DNA from: an uncultured Caryophanales bacterium
GTDB taxonomy: Bacteria; Bacillota_I; Bacilli_A; Acholeplasmatales; Anaeroplasmataceae
Assembly (NCBI GenBank): GCA_937885165.1
Contig: CAKZZJ010000021.1
Location: 1-11,436 of the forward strand
Direction: 5' to 3'
DNA length: 11,436 bases
Part shown: positions 1 to 7,773 of the stretch, one piece after another
Layout of the letters: each line of letters starts with the position of its first letter
Numbering within the stretch: position 1 is the stretch's first letter
Notes under the pieces: model-generated
The model's input: the letters and a program-made list of their open reading frames with translations, nothing else
What the model was told of the DNA's origin: nothing
Database searches by the model: none
Program-made: the position numbers and the translations under genes

Positions 1-2
1 TA

Positions 3-47
3 TTACCATATTCACCAAATTTACCTGAATATCTAAAAGTAAAGTAA
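3..47 (+). CDS. Possible C-terminal end of a plus-strand gene entering from the left
   Basis: One plus-strand frame is open from the window edge to a TAA at 45-47 and would encode a tail ending in YLKVK. The reason to think a plus-strand gene ends here is what follows: a hairpin begins right after the stop and a second hairpin with a T-run lies at 79-112, as expected downstream of a gene read rightwards. The other two plus frames also close nearby (stops at 29-31 and 34-36), so the frame is not certain. Fourteen codons are too few to recognise a family. Confidence 0.3.
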   Translation, partial: LPYSPNLPEYLKVK

Positions 48-68
48 AAGCTGGAGTTAATCCAGCTT
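48..68 (+). other. Perfect 8-bp hairpin after the left-edge gene
   Basis: AAGCTGGA (48-55) and TCCAGCTT (61-68) are exact complements around a 5-base loop. No long T-run follows on the plus strand. On the minus strand the stem is followed by a T-rich stretch, so it could act as a weak back-up terminator in that direction. It is the first of two tandem hairpins between the left-edge gene and dusB. Confidence 0.5.
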
Positions 69-78
69 ATTAGTGTTG

Positions 79-112
79 TCCCAGGTTTATAGCCTGGGAT
101 TTTTATTTTATT
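79..112 (+). terminator. Rho-independent terminator of the left-edge gene
   Basis: TCCCAGG (79-85) pairs with CCTGGGA (93-99) across a 7-base loop and is followed at once by TTTTTATTTTATT. This is a GC-rich stem with a U-tract in the plus-strand RNA, so it should end a transcript entering from the left. The neighbouring dusB is convergent and has its own hairpin. Confidence 0.75.
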
Positions 113-175
113 GGGATACGCTTCATTTTTAACGCATACAAAATAAATTATTCTAATGTTTTTTAAATTCATAAT

Positions 176-230
176 AAAACAGGTGCATTGTCAGTTATAT
201 ATAGCTGACTTTACACCTGGTTTTATTTTA
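176..230 (-). terminator. Long hairpin terminator downstream of dusB, probably bidirectional
   Basis: AAAACAGGTG (176-185) pairs with CACCTGGTTTT (214-224) with one bulged base, and an inner stem GTCAG/CTGAC (190-194 with 205-209) closes a small A/T loop. Because the outer arms are A-run and T-run, RNA from either strand ends in a U-tract. It lies about 35 bases beyond the dusB stop, so its main job is probably to end the pepC-maf-dusB transcript. It can also stop read-through from the left. Confidence 0.75.
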
Positions 231-258
231 TTTTAATATTTATATAATTAAGAACAAT

Positions 259-1227
259 TTATTCTAATAAATAATCACTTAATATTTTAAAAACATTATT
301 CATTTCTTTTTCTTTGTTACATGCATCTTTAATATAACTTGAATTTGGCTTTCCTTTGATATATGCCGGAATATGTGTCCTCATTTCAAGTAAAGCTATA
401 TGTTCTCCTTTTAGTTTTTCTAAAAGCTCATAATGATATTTTATAGTATCAAATATTTCTTTATTAGAAGGTTTTTCTAATATTTTGTTTTCATTAAAAT
501 AAGCATTAAGTTCTCTAAATATAAAAGGATTACCTATAGCACCTCTAGCAATAGCTATCGCATCACAATTTGTTCTTTCAAACATTTCTTTAGCTTCATC
601 AACTGATGTTACATCACCATTGCCTATCACTGGTATAGATACGCTTTGTTTGACTAATTTAATATAGTCCCAGTTTGCTTTACCAGAATAGCCCTGAGCC
701 CTAGTTCTTGCGTGAATAGTGATTGCTTTAGCACCAGCTTTCTCGATTATTTTTGCTATTTCAACACAGTTGATTGATTTTTCGTCAAATCCTAATCTTA
801 TTTTTACAGTTACAGGCTTAGATACATTATCTACGATGTTTTTTACGATATCATATACCTTAGCAGGTTCTTTCATTAAATATGCACCAGCACCATTTTT
901 TACTACTTTAGGAACAGGGCATCCCATATTGATATCAATGATATCAGTATCGCTATTTTTATCTAAAAATATTGCTGCATCAACCATCGATTTTATATCA
1001 CTACCAAACAACTGTATCGCAATAGGGTGTTCTAAAGGATTAACTTTAGTCATATTTACTGTTCTTTCGTTTTTAAAACAAATAGCTTTATCACTTACCA
1101 TTTCACCTACAACATATGAAGCACCCATTTTTATTGCCAAAATTCTAAATGCTTCATTAGTAATTCCAGCCATTGGTGCCAAAACGAAATTACCATTTAT
1201 TTTAATGTTTCCTATATTAAAGCTCAT
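259..1227 (-). CDS. dusB: tRNA-dihydrouridine synthase, DusB-type
   Basis: This flavoenzyme reduces specific uridines in tRNA to dihydrouridine. Numbered from the first in-frame GTG, it has an FMN-binding barrel start (LAPMAGITNEAFR, 19-31), the catalytic-cysteine motif NMGCPVPK (Cys106) followed by NGAGAYL, VKIRLG (144-149), the HARTRAQGYSG segment (His175), and the phosphate-binding GNGD (205-208) with IARGAIGNP. The length of about 322 residues is normal and the C-terminal tRNA-binding helical part is present. A GTG at 1234-1236 could extend it by three codons, but AGGTG sits six bases before the ATG at 1225-1227, so I choose the ATG. The start lies inside the end of maf (11-base overlap), which implies translational coupling and a shared pepC-maf-dusB transcript. 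The DusB assignment within the Dus family rests on overall resemblance. Confidence 0.93.
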   Translation of the reverse strand: MSFNIGNIKINGNFVLAPMAGITNEAFRILAIKMGASYVVGEMVSDKAICFKNERTVNMTKVNPLEHPIAIQLFGSDIKSMVDAAIFLDKNSDTDIIDINMGCPVPKVVKNGAGAYLMKEPAKVYDIVKNIVDNVSKPVTVKIRLGFDEKSINCVEIAKIIEKAGAKAITIHARTRAQGYSGKANWDYIKLVKQSVSIPVIGNGDVTSVDEAKEMFERTNCDAIAIARGAIGNPFIFRELNAYFNENKILEKPSNKEIFDTIKYHYELLEKLKGEHIALLEMRTHIPAYIKGKPNSSYIKDACNKEKEMNNVFKILSDYLLE

Positions 1228-1780
1228 TGATTTCACCTAAGAATTCTATAAGTTTTTCTTTTGGTAAACCAATAATATTACTTAAAGATCCTTCATATTT
1301 TTCTATCAGTTCATTGCCAATGCCTTGTATAGCATAACTACCTGCTTTGCCAAAAGGTTCTTTTGTTTTGATATAATCATATATTTCATCATCAGTTAGT
1401 TTTTTAAAATAAACTTTTGATTCAACAACATCAGATAAAATAATATCTTTATATATCACTGCAAGCCCGCTCATTACATAATGCATGTTGCCACTTAATT
1501 TTTTTAACATATTATAGGCATCTACTTCATCTTTTGGTTTACCATAGATTACATTATCAAAAACAACAATAGTATCACAGCCTATCTGAATATAATCTTT
1601 AAATTCATCTTTATTTACTAGTGCCTTTTTTAATCCTAAATTTTTTACGTTTTCTTTTGGTGTTAAATTAGGATTTAATGTTTCATCAACATCAAATGTT
1701 TTAATAATAAAATCTAGATTTAATTGTTCTAATATTTCTTTTCTCCTTGGACTGGAGCTCTTTAAAACAATTTTTTTCAA
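1217..1780 (-). CDS. maf: Maf-family nucleoside triphosphate pyrophosphatase
   Basis: Maf proteins hydrolyse non-canonical or modified nucleoside triphosphates to monophosphates plus pyrophosphate, and in Bacillus subtilis have been linked to septum formation. The 187-residue protein has the family layout: N-terminal LKSSSPRRKEIL (6-17), the catalytic region IGCDTIV with Asp69, YGKPKD with Lys81, and GKAGSYAIQG (144-153) near the end. The start is TTG at 1778-1780, with AGAGGT (1789-1794) eight bases upstream; it places the family's opening hydrophobic strand and SSSPRR at the usual distance from the N-terminus. It lies 22 bases after pepC and overlaps dusB, so all three are probably one operon. 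Which Maf substrate subclass it belongs to cannot be settled by eye. Confidence 0.93.
   Translation of the reverse strand: MKKIVLKSSSPRRKEILEQLNLDFIIKTFDVDETLNPNLTPKENVKNLGLKKALVNKDEFKDYIQIGCDTIVVFDNVIYGKPKDEVDAYNMLKKLSGNMHYVMSGLAVIYKDIILSDVVESKVYFKKLTDDEIYDYIKTKEPFGKAGSYAIQGIGNELIEKYEGSLSNIIGLPKEKLIEFLGEINEL
1234..1238 (-). promoter_or_regulatory. Ribosome-binding site that sets the dusB start
   Basis: On the minus strand AGGTG lies six bases upstream of ATG 1225-1227, inside the last codons of maf. The alternative GTG start is part of this same AGGTG, and I see no Shine-Dalgarno sequence in front of it, so the ATG is the better start. The same AGGTGA form precedes jag. Confidence 0.7.
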
Positions 1781-1802
1781 AAATAAATACCTCTTTTAAT
1801 TT

Positions 1803-3143
1803 TTAATCAGCTAATGTACCCATTGGATCCCAAGGATTTAAATGTTTAGGTTTTTTAGCTAGTGCTTTTTGTTGTTTTTCATTTAAATATTTTACATTTA
1901 CAACTGCTTGGAATACAAAATTGTCAAACCATAAATCTGTTGCTGTAAAATAACCTGCGTGTGCAATATCTTTTCCCCATGAATTTTCTATTTTCCACTT
2001 TGTTGGCTTATCATCAACTAAATTAACACCTGTAATAACCATGGCATGATTCATTGCTGCTTCTCTAAAATCAAGCATGTCAGCCTTATCCATTTCCAAA
2101 TCAATGTTAAATAAGCTATTATAATCATATTGTTCTGGTGCCCAGAAGCCTTCGTCTCTTTGGCCATATTTTCCACAGTCACTACCAAACCACACTACTT
2201 CGCCGGCCTTAAGTTGTTTTACTACTAATTCTTTTAATTCTTCCTGTGGTAGATTTAAATAACAAATTGGATTTCCGCCAATAACATTTCCTATATAATC
2301 AACAGTAAATGTTTGGTAATATGGTTTATCTTCAGTTGGAGCGTTGATTACTGATACATAATCATCTAGATTAAGACCAATATATTTTTGATAAAATTTT
2401 TTAGGATTTAGACCTCTATCTAAATGATAAACTCCATCTTTATCAACATATTCAAAATCAAATTCTTCAACAGGTGTACCAAAAGCTATAGATAAAATTT
2501 TATATGCTTGGTTTAATACTTCATCTTTTAATTTAGAAATTTGATTATCTTTACCTTCTTGATGTAATTTATATGCTTTGGCACTAAATTTTCTTATAAG
2601 TCTATTGATAACAAAATTTGATTCATTTGTTCCTGATGATGATGCAGTTTCATCCATTACATTCTTTGGAACTAAACCATATTTTTTTACTAACGACTTG
2701 AACATATCCCATTGGCCTCCATCGCCAACACCCCACATAACTACGTGCTGTAATGTTCTATCGTCTTTTTTCTTGTCTAAAAGATCAATTACACTTTCTA
2801 ACATATAATTAACTTTTTCAAGTTTATCATAAAAGGCTACATAATTTTGTGATAATTCAAAATCAGCTAAGTTAAGTTTGTTAGCAACTACTTCTCTTAA
2901 TACATTTGTAGCAGCAAATATCCAGCATCTACCTGATTGTTTTTGGGCTGTAGCAGGAAGTGTTTTGATATCGATTGAAAAATTATCATAATTACCAACT
3001 TTAGAAGTTCCTACAAAAGCAAGTGTAGATAATTTGTTTTTGTTTGCTGCATTCTGTAAAATTTTATTTACTCTTTCTTTATCAAATGATTCTTTGAATT
3101 TTTTATAATCTCTTTGATTAATTTCTTTTGCGTTGTCTAGCAT
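1803..3143 (-). CDS. pepC: Aminopeptidase C (bleomycin hydrolase-type C1 cysteine peptidase)
   Basis: A cytoplasmic papain-fold aminopeptidase; relatives form hexameric barrels with the active sites inside and trim N-terminal residues from peptides. The 446-residue length is typical of PepC/BLMH. The catalytic set is complete: Gln67 (oxyanion), Cys73 in QSGRCWIFAATN, His366 in NHAMVITG and Asn387 in ENSWG. VVMWGVGDGGQWDMF (134-148) is typical of the family. The C-terminus is LNPWDPMGTLAD; in characterised PepC/BLMH the extreme C-terminus reaches into the active site and enforces aminopeptidase specificity, and here it carries an Asp after the usual LA-type ending. ATG start at 3141-3143 is preceded by AAAGGAG. 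No signal peptide is seen. It is the first gene of the pepC-maf-dusB unit, with a promoter at 3183-3211. Confidence 0.95.
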   Translation of the reverse strand: MLDNAKEINQRDYKKFKESFDKERVNKILQNAANKNKLSTLAFVGTSKVGNYDNFSIDIKTLPATAQKQSGRCWIFAATNVLREVVANKLNLADFELSQNYVAFYDKLEKVNYMLESVIDLLDKKKDDRTLQHVVMWGVGDGGQWDMFKSLVKKYGLVPKNVMDETASSSGTNESNFVINRLIRKFSAKAYKLHQEGKDNQISKLKDEVLNQAYKILSIAFGTPVEEFDFEYVDKDGVYHLDRGLNPKKFYQKYIGLNLDDYVSVINAPTEDKPYYQTFTVDYIGNVIGGNPICYLNLPQEELKELVVKQLKAGEVVWFGSDCGKYGQRDEGFWAPEQYDYNSLFNIDLEMDKADMLDFREAAMNHAMVITGVNLVDDKPTKWKIENSWGKDIAHAGYFTATDLWFDNFVFQAVVNVKYLNEKQQKALAKKPKHLNPWDPMGTLAD

Positions 3144-3182
3144 TTCATCTTCTCCTTTTTCCTAAACGAATTTCCTTTTTTT

Positions 3183-3211
3183 ATTATATTATTAATAATA
3201 AAAATATGCAA
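3183..3211 (-). promoter_or_regulatory. Sigma-A-type promoter of pepC-maf-dusB
   Basis: Read on the minus strand: TTGCAT (3206-3211), a 17-base spacer, and a perfect TATAAT (3183-3188). The -10 lies about 40 bases before the pepC ATG. It sits directly behind the terminator of the large lipoprotein gene, so the two units appear to be transcribed separately. Confidence 0.75.
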
Positions 3212-3229
3212 TATTTTTGATTTTATTCC

Positions 3230-3257
3230 AAAAAGAAAAGACCCCGAAAGGTCTTTT
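3230..3257 (-). terminator. Rho-independent terminator of the large lipoprotein gene
   Basis: AAAAGACC (3236-3243) and GGTCTTTT (3250-3257) are exact complements around a 6-base loop. On the minus strand the stem is followed by CTTTTTGG, a short U-tract. It begins 14 bases past the stop codon of the lipoprotein gene. On the plus strand a T-run occurs only further on, so the minus direction is favoured. Confidence 0.85.
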
Positions 3258-3271
3258 CAATATTGGTTTTT

Positions 3272-6200
3272 TTAGAAAGTATAAGTGATTGGATTAGTAC
3301 TATATATATCAAATATCAAGACTACTGGTTTGTATTCTTCGTATTCTGAGTTTTCTAAAAATGTAGCAAAATCGTCCTTATTAAATGTGAAATAATGACC
3401 TAAAGTGCCTGTTTTTTCTTCTATAACCTCATCAACAAAATAAACTTTATCAAAAATTTCAAAATCTTCTTCGCCTTCTTCATCAAAGAGAATGCCTAAA
3501 TAAATACGGTATTCATTTTCTGCATAATCTTTTTGGTTGTCTGAAGATACATAATTGATATAATACCCAAATTTATAATCTTCATCGTCTTCTTTAGTCA
3601 AATCTTCAACAACAGTCGCATCCATATTTTCTTTTTCTAATCCGCATACTGTACAATTGTCATCTTCATCAAAACTAGGGTGGTCGCAATAATTAGTATA
3701 TACATGACTTTCATCACAATTTTTGCATTTCATCTCATATACACCAACTTGAGTTTTTGTTGGGTTTAACAAAGTTATGGATTCCCATTCATGGTTACTT
3801 TTAGAATTTTTAAATGTTCTATTACAACAAGAATAAGTGTATGTAACATATCCTTCACAGCTACCTTCAGCATCTGCAGTAAATTCACCTTCAACAGGAT
3901 TTTCAGTATGGTTTAATACATAAGTAGTGAATTCTTCCCATGTAGTTCCATTATCAAAAGATACTTTATAAGTTATTTCAGTTAAGGAGGCATCTTTTGC
4001 TTCCTTCTTAACTAATTCATATTTAAAAGTACCTAAATCTAATTCTTGATATTTTTCAGCATTTAAAATTAGATCTGAAATGTTATACTGTCTATTGTAA
4101 CTACTATCTACCAAAAGCCCATTAGCTAAATATGTTAAATCATACATATCTAGACTAATATCTTTATAAATTTTTTCTTCAAAATATGTATATTTAACCT
4201 CAGTGCGGTAAATAACTATTTGAGATAATGAAACTAGACCTGTTTCCATATATTCTATGTGTAAAGTATTTGTATAGATTTCAGAAGTTTTAATTGGATC
4301 AATATCTGAATATTCATATGCTAAATCTACTCCACTTTCATCATTTCTTCTGTAAGAATAGTTTGCATAATCATCATAAATTACTTTATAAAATATATAA
4401 TCATCATTATCAGATAAATCTTCTTCAGTATAATTTTTTTGATTGGCTAAAAATTCTTCTTTAGTAATAATTTTGATGTCTTTTATCACATTTGAATTTT
4501 TATCTGATATCAAACTATATTTTTCATCAACTAAGCATAAATTATAAGGTAGATCAATTTCTTTTTCTACTATTTGTCCATCAGGTAATTCGATAATTAA
4601 TTTAGCATTATTTATAAAATATGTTCTTGTTGAATCATCTTCAAAATAAACATTTGGATTAATTTTAAAATTAATTTCATAATATACTGTTGCAGAAGTT
4701 TCAAATTTAAAATCTTCTACATATACATTTTTATTAGTTGCGCTATCGTAATATACCCAGACAAACTTATTTTTTTCTGTATCAAATGCTACATATTCAG
4801 TTTTGCCACTAGTATTTGTGCGATATAAATTATTTGAATATGGGGTCTCAAATTTAGATGATGTTATTGTATATTGATAATAAGATTCATTAGATTCAGA
4901 AATAGTATATGTTAGTTTTTGATTATCATTTTCATCTAAATATGCATCAAGCGCGTTTGTTAACCACTCATAATTAGTTAAAGATACATCAAAACTATTT
5001 AACGCTTCTTTAGTTTTATTTGTGATTTCATCAATATCAACTATATCATTTTCTTGAGCAAATTTAACAACTATCTTATCAGCATTAACGAAAGAAGTAT
5101 TTATTTTAACATTAACTTCTAATTCTTTTAATTCATAATCAGTACTTAAAGTTAATTTGAATAATTTTGTAGAAATCATTTCTTTTAATTCGTCAACTGT
5201 AGGTAGCATTTCTGGTAATTCTGGTAAGTCAATTGGTATAAAATTAGAAACTAATGGTAATAGAATTTTAATTAAATCTACTGCAGTTGCATTCTTTAAC
5301 ATTGAATCAGCCATAGAAACAACTAATTCTGTTGTGATACTATAACCAAAACTACCCGCTAATAAATCTATAAGTTTTGTATTCTTTACTTCTTCAGTAA
5401 GGATAGTATTAAGATCTACAGGAATCATATTCTTAATGAATTCTGGTAATTTGTCTAAATCTATACCTAAGTTAGTAATTAAATCACCGACTTTTGATTC
5501 AAGTAATGTACTAATTAAAGTTTTAGCTAATTCATAAGAACCTGTTCCAAACCATTTATCAATTAATTCATCAATCTTTAATGTAGTTAAATCAGAATAA
5601 ACAGAAGAAATCTTTTCTGAACTAGGTGTAATTACTATTTCACCGTTTGCTATATTAACATCACATAAAGAAGTAAATAATTTAGTTAATATTGCATTAG
5701 CTTGTTCTGCAGGGATTAATTTAGTAACACTATATACCATTTGTTTTAATTCTGCTGCATCAGTAAAATGCATATTAGTTTCATCCAAAGAAGCGCTATA
5801 TGATGAAATTAAATATCTCTTACCATTAGTTAAATCCATAATAGTATAATATTTTGCTTCTTCGCCTTCTTCTTCCATTTTTGCAGTTGCTAATAAATAG
5901 ATATTTCCATCAGTACCAAGTTTAAGTTCAGCTTTAATTTCTGATGCAGGATTTTCTTCTGTTGCAAGAGAAGTTATTTCTACACATGTATTACCGCTAA
6001 CAAAACTATTTATGATATTAGCTAAATTATTATTACCAACTTCAGGCAATTTTTCAATGATGATATTCTTAACTGAATCACAGTTATTACATACATAATT
6101 GATATGACCATTCGCCTTAGTTGTAGAATCAACATATTCTGTTACATCCCATTCATGTTCAGTTAATTCTAGAATTTCTTTTTGAATATCACCACATCTC

Positions 6201-7453
6201 TTACATACTTTAATTACATATCCATTAGTTAAGCATGTACTTTCTTTTCTTGCAGTTACTGAATAATTATGACCAAATAATTTACATGCATCTTTGGCAC
6301 TTAATTTAACAACTGTATAAAGTGAGAAGTGATTAGTTTCAAATGATACTGTACCGTTTGAATAAGTAGCACTAATAGATGTTGGTTCATCACCAGATAG
6401 ATACCAAACAACTATATTATCTGGATCTTCTCCTTCTGATAGAGTATAAGGAACTGTTACCCTAACTTTACCATTAAATGATGATACAGCTTCTCCATCC
6501 AAAGACATTGAAAAATCATATACAGGACTATCACCTATAGCGGCTTTAACATCATCACTTGCAGTAATATCAGCTGTTGTTTTTACATCAGCTGAAACTG
6601 ATACTGATGTTGCATCACTTAAAGCTTCTTTAGTATAATCATCTAAAGCGATAGATGCATTCTTAAGCGCGATTTCATCAGCGTTTACTAAATTTTCTGC
6701 ACTAACTTCTGCAGTTACGCTTTCTTTAGCATTTAAAGTTACTTTAGTTTCGCCACAAAGTGTACAAGTATAAGTTGTAGCACCATCTGCTGTAACTCCC
6801 TCATTCCAAACATGTGCATTTGGATTTAAAGGGATATTTTCCTGATATGTGTCATTACAGAATGAGCAAGTATAAGTTTTAACTCCTTTAGCAACGCAAG
6901 TTGCTTCAGTAGTTACTGCTGCATGATAATCATGAACTTCTACATTTGAAGAAGAAACAACGACTTCCTTACCACATAATTTACAAGTATTTTTTGTTTC
7001 AACAACATATATATATGCAGAGCCTTCTTTCAATGTTTCAGTTGTTTCAGGTTCATTTTCATATTCGTGAGTTAATTTAGCAGCTGTTACTTTGACTACG
7101 CTTTTGTTACATACGCTACAAGTATAAGTAGTTGTTCCTTCAGCTTCACAAGTTGCGTCTGTAGTTGATGTAACAACAAAATCATGTACTGCCTCATCTT
7201 CTTTTAAATCATGACCACAATTTGCTTGATGCCAATGTTTAGTATCATCACTAGACCATGTAGTAGCATAGGTGTGTTTATGACTAGATGATGGTGTAGT
7301 AGTTGGTGCTGTAGTAGGAGTTGTTGTAGGGGTTGCTTGAGTAGTTGGATTTAGAGTATTTGAAGAATTTGCTTCATCAGAACTACATGCTACAGCAACA
7401 AATGTTACTAAAAGCACCGGTAAAAATAAAAATAATTTTTTTACTAATTTCAA
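3272..7453 (-). CDS. Very large surface lipoprotein with CxxC/His repeats, function unknown
   Basis: A 1393-residue predicted lipoprotein. Residues 1-22 are a basic-hydrophobic signal peptide ending in a lipobox (AVAC, lipidated Cys23). A Thr/Pro-rich spacer follows (about 34-57). Residues 58-235 and 395-460 carry repeats of the form H-x-[FYW]...TC...G...Y-x-C-x-x-C, with CxxC pairs at 112/115, 157/160, 196/199, 230/233, 417/420 and 455/458. Two more pairs (1243/1246, 1267/1270) and a degenerate CC (1209/1210) lie near the C-terminus. Residues about 245-385 resemble the beta-rich module of Bacillota surface proteins that ends HFSLYTVV. The large middle (about 470-1190) is unrecognised: a helical leucine-rich part to about 770, then acidic, Tyr/Asn-rich strands. 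No sortase signal or C-terminal anchor is seen, so the lipid holds it. The start is TTG (7451-7453) with AGGAGG nine bases upstream. Binding of metal by the CxxC units, or a role as adhesin, is only inference. Confidence 0.85.
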   Translation of the reverse strand: MKLVKKLFLFLPVLLVTFVAVACSSDEANSSNTLNPTTQATPTTTPTTAPTTTPSSSHKHTYATTWSSDDTKHWHQANCGHDLKEDEAVHDFVVTSTTDATCEAEGTTTYTCSVCNKSVVKVTAAKLTHEYENEPETTETLKEGSAYIYVVETKNTCKLCGKEVVVSSSNVEVHDYHAAVTTEATCVAKGVKTYTCSFCNDTYQENIPLNPNAHVWNEGVTADGATTYTCTLCGETKVTLNAKESVTAEVSAENLVNADEIALKNASIALDDYTKEALSDATSVSVSADVKTTADITASDDVKAAIGDSPVYDFSMSLDGEAVSSFNGKVRVTVPYTLSEGEDPDNIVVWYLSGDEPTSISATYSNGTVSFETNHFSLYTVVKLSAKDACKLFGHNYSVTARKESTCLTNGYVIKVCKRCGDIQKEILELTEHEWDVTEYVDSTTKANGHINYVCNNCDSVKNIIIEKLPEVGNNNLANIINSFVSGNTCVEITSLATEENPASEIKAELKLGTDGNIYLLATAKMEEEGEEAKYYTIMDLTNGKRYLISSYSASLDETNMHFTDAAELKQMVYSVTKLIPAEQANAILTKLFTSLCDVNIANGEIVITPSSEKISSVYSDLTTLKIDELIDKWFGTGSYELAKTLISTLLESKVGDLITNLGIDLDKLPEFIKNMIPVDLNTILTEEVKNTKLIDLLAGSFGYSITTELVVSMADSMLKNATAVDLIKILLPLVSNFIPIDLPELPEMLPTVDELKEMISTKLFKLTLSTDYELKELEVNVKINTSFVNADKIVVKFAQENDIVDIDEITNKTKEALNSFDVSLTNYEWLTNALDAYLDENDNQKLTYTISESNESYYQYTITSSKFETPYSNNLYRTNTSGKTEYVAFDTEKNKFVWVYYDSATNKNVYVEDFKFETSATVYYEINFKINPNVYFEDDSTRTYFINNAKLIIELPDGQIVEKEIDLPYNLCLVDEKYSLISDKNSNVIKDIKIITKEEFLANQKNYTEEDLSDNDDYIFYKVIYDDYANYSYRRNDESGVDLAYEYSDIDPIKTSEIYTNTLHIEYMETGLVSLSQIVIYRTEVKYTYFEEKIYKDISLDMYDLTYLANGLLVDSSYNRQYNISDLILNAEKYQELDLGTFKYELVKKEAKDASLTEITYKVSFDNGTTWEEFTTYVLNHTENPVEGEFTADAEGSCEGYVTYTYSCCNRTFKNSKSNHEWESITLLNPTKTQVGVYEMKCKNCDESHVYTNYCDHPSFDEDDNCTVCGLEKENMDATVVEDLTKEDDEDYKFGYYINYVSSDNQKDYAENEYRIYLGILFDEEGEEDFEIFDKVYFVDEVIEEKTGTLGHYFTFNKDDFATFLENSEYEEYKPVVLIFDIYSTNPITYTF
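6749..7282 (-). repeat. N-terminal block of CxxC/His repeats within the lipoprotein gene
   Basis: Encodes residues 58-235 of the large lipoprotein. Successive units share an H-x-[FYW] entry (VHDF, VHDY, AHVW), an [AS]TC with a following Gly, and an exit Y-x-C-x-x-C (TYTCSVC, TYTCSFC, TYTCTLC), plus a variant KNTCKLC. The first unit is different and has HKHTY...HWHQANCGHD. The units differ in sequence, so this is an old repeat family in the protein and not a recent tandem DNA duplication. Confidence 0.8.
7283..7354 (-). repeat. Low-complexity Thr/Pro-rich linker coding stretch
   Basis: Encodes about 24 residues that are nearly all Thr, Pro, Ala and Ser, between the lipid anchor and the first CxxC unit. 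It probably acts as a flexible stalk through the peptidoglycan. The repeated Gly/Thr-like triplets (agtt/tgta/gtag on the plus strand) could vary in length between strains. Confidence 0.7.
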
Positions 7454-7460
7454 AATTTTT

Positions 7461-7517
7461 TTCCTCCTTAGTTTAAAATTATATGTATAATATATAACAC
7501 AAAATTTAAATTTTCAA
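7461..7517 (-). promoter_or_regulatory. Promoter and strong ribosome-binding site of the lipoprotein gene
   Basis: On the minus strand TTGAAA (7512-7517), a 17-base spacer and TATATT (7489-7494) form a plausible sigma-A promoter. The stretch TAAGGAGGAA (7461-7470) is an almost ideal Shine-Dalgarno sequence nine bases before the TTG start, which decides that start. Other A/T-rich hexamers nearby could also serve as the -10. Confidence 0.6.
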
Positions 7518-7695
7518 TATGAAATCACATGAAAATTTAAGATAGTCCTCATTTCTAAATACCTACTCTATGCTATTTTTAAAGCGCTGTTTATCACTTT
7601 AATTGGTCCATTTATTCCATCATTATTTATAGCAAGTAATTGTCAACCTATTGATAGTATAAGAACATTATAATAAAGAAAAAAATATATAAATT
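7518..7695. other. Intergenic stretch without a recognised gene
   Basis: This lies between the lipoprotein promoter and the hairpin behind jag. On the plus strand a short frame (7533-7673) is open without an ATG and would encode a hydrophobic peptide containing FITLIGPFIP and ending IDSIRTL. On the minus strand part of the same stretch gives INNDGINGPIKVIN, broken by a TGA. Neither has a ribosome-binding site and I recognise neither. It may be a remnant of a lost gene or plain non-coding DNA. Confidence 0.35.
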
Positions 7696-7759
7696 AAAAT
7701 GGACCCCACAAAGTAGACTATCACCTTTTTATATGTGTCTACTTTATAGGATCCGTTTT
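7696..7759 (-). terminator. Imperfect 23-bp hairpin, probable terminator of the rpmH-jag operon
   Basis: The arms 7696-7718 and 7737-7759 are inverted copies with four differences, around an 18-base loop; the inner nine bases AAAGTAGAC/GTCTACTTT match exactly. The hairpin starts 14 bases after the jag stop. In minus-strand RNA three of the four differences become G-U pairs and one is a mismatch; in plus-strand RNA three become mismatches. The structure is therefore better kept in the direction jag is read. A T-rich tract follows on the minus strand, though not a pure U-run. The arm sequence (TGGACCCCA...AAAGTAGAC) also resembles terminal inverted repeats of IS3-type elements. Confidence 0.55.
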
Positions 7760-7773
7760 ATTTAGTCAAGATA

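Noticed and set aside
1..173. A minus-strand frame open from an ATG at 171-173 to the window edge, containing PGYKPGTTLISWINSS and RYSGKFGEYGN
   Set aside because: It has no ribosome-binding site, starts directly behind the dusB terminator hairpin, and runs through two hairpins (one with a U-tract) that fit a plus-strand terminator better. I recognise no family. A 58-codon opening is uncommon but possible by chance.
719..1240. Plus-strand open frame of 173 codons opposite dusB
   Set aside because: It is the antisense shadow of a well-supported dusB gene; it has no ribosome-binding site and no family resemblance.
6749..7282. Possible CRISPR-like or recent tandem DNA repeat
   Set aside because: The similarity is at the protein motif level only. 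The units differ in DNA sequence and spacing.
3272..7453. Cell-wall-anchored (LPxTG) surface protein
   Set aside because: The C-terminus ends NPITYTF without an LPxTG motif, hydrophobic segment or basic tail. The lipobox at Cys23 explains the anchoring.
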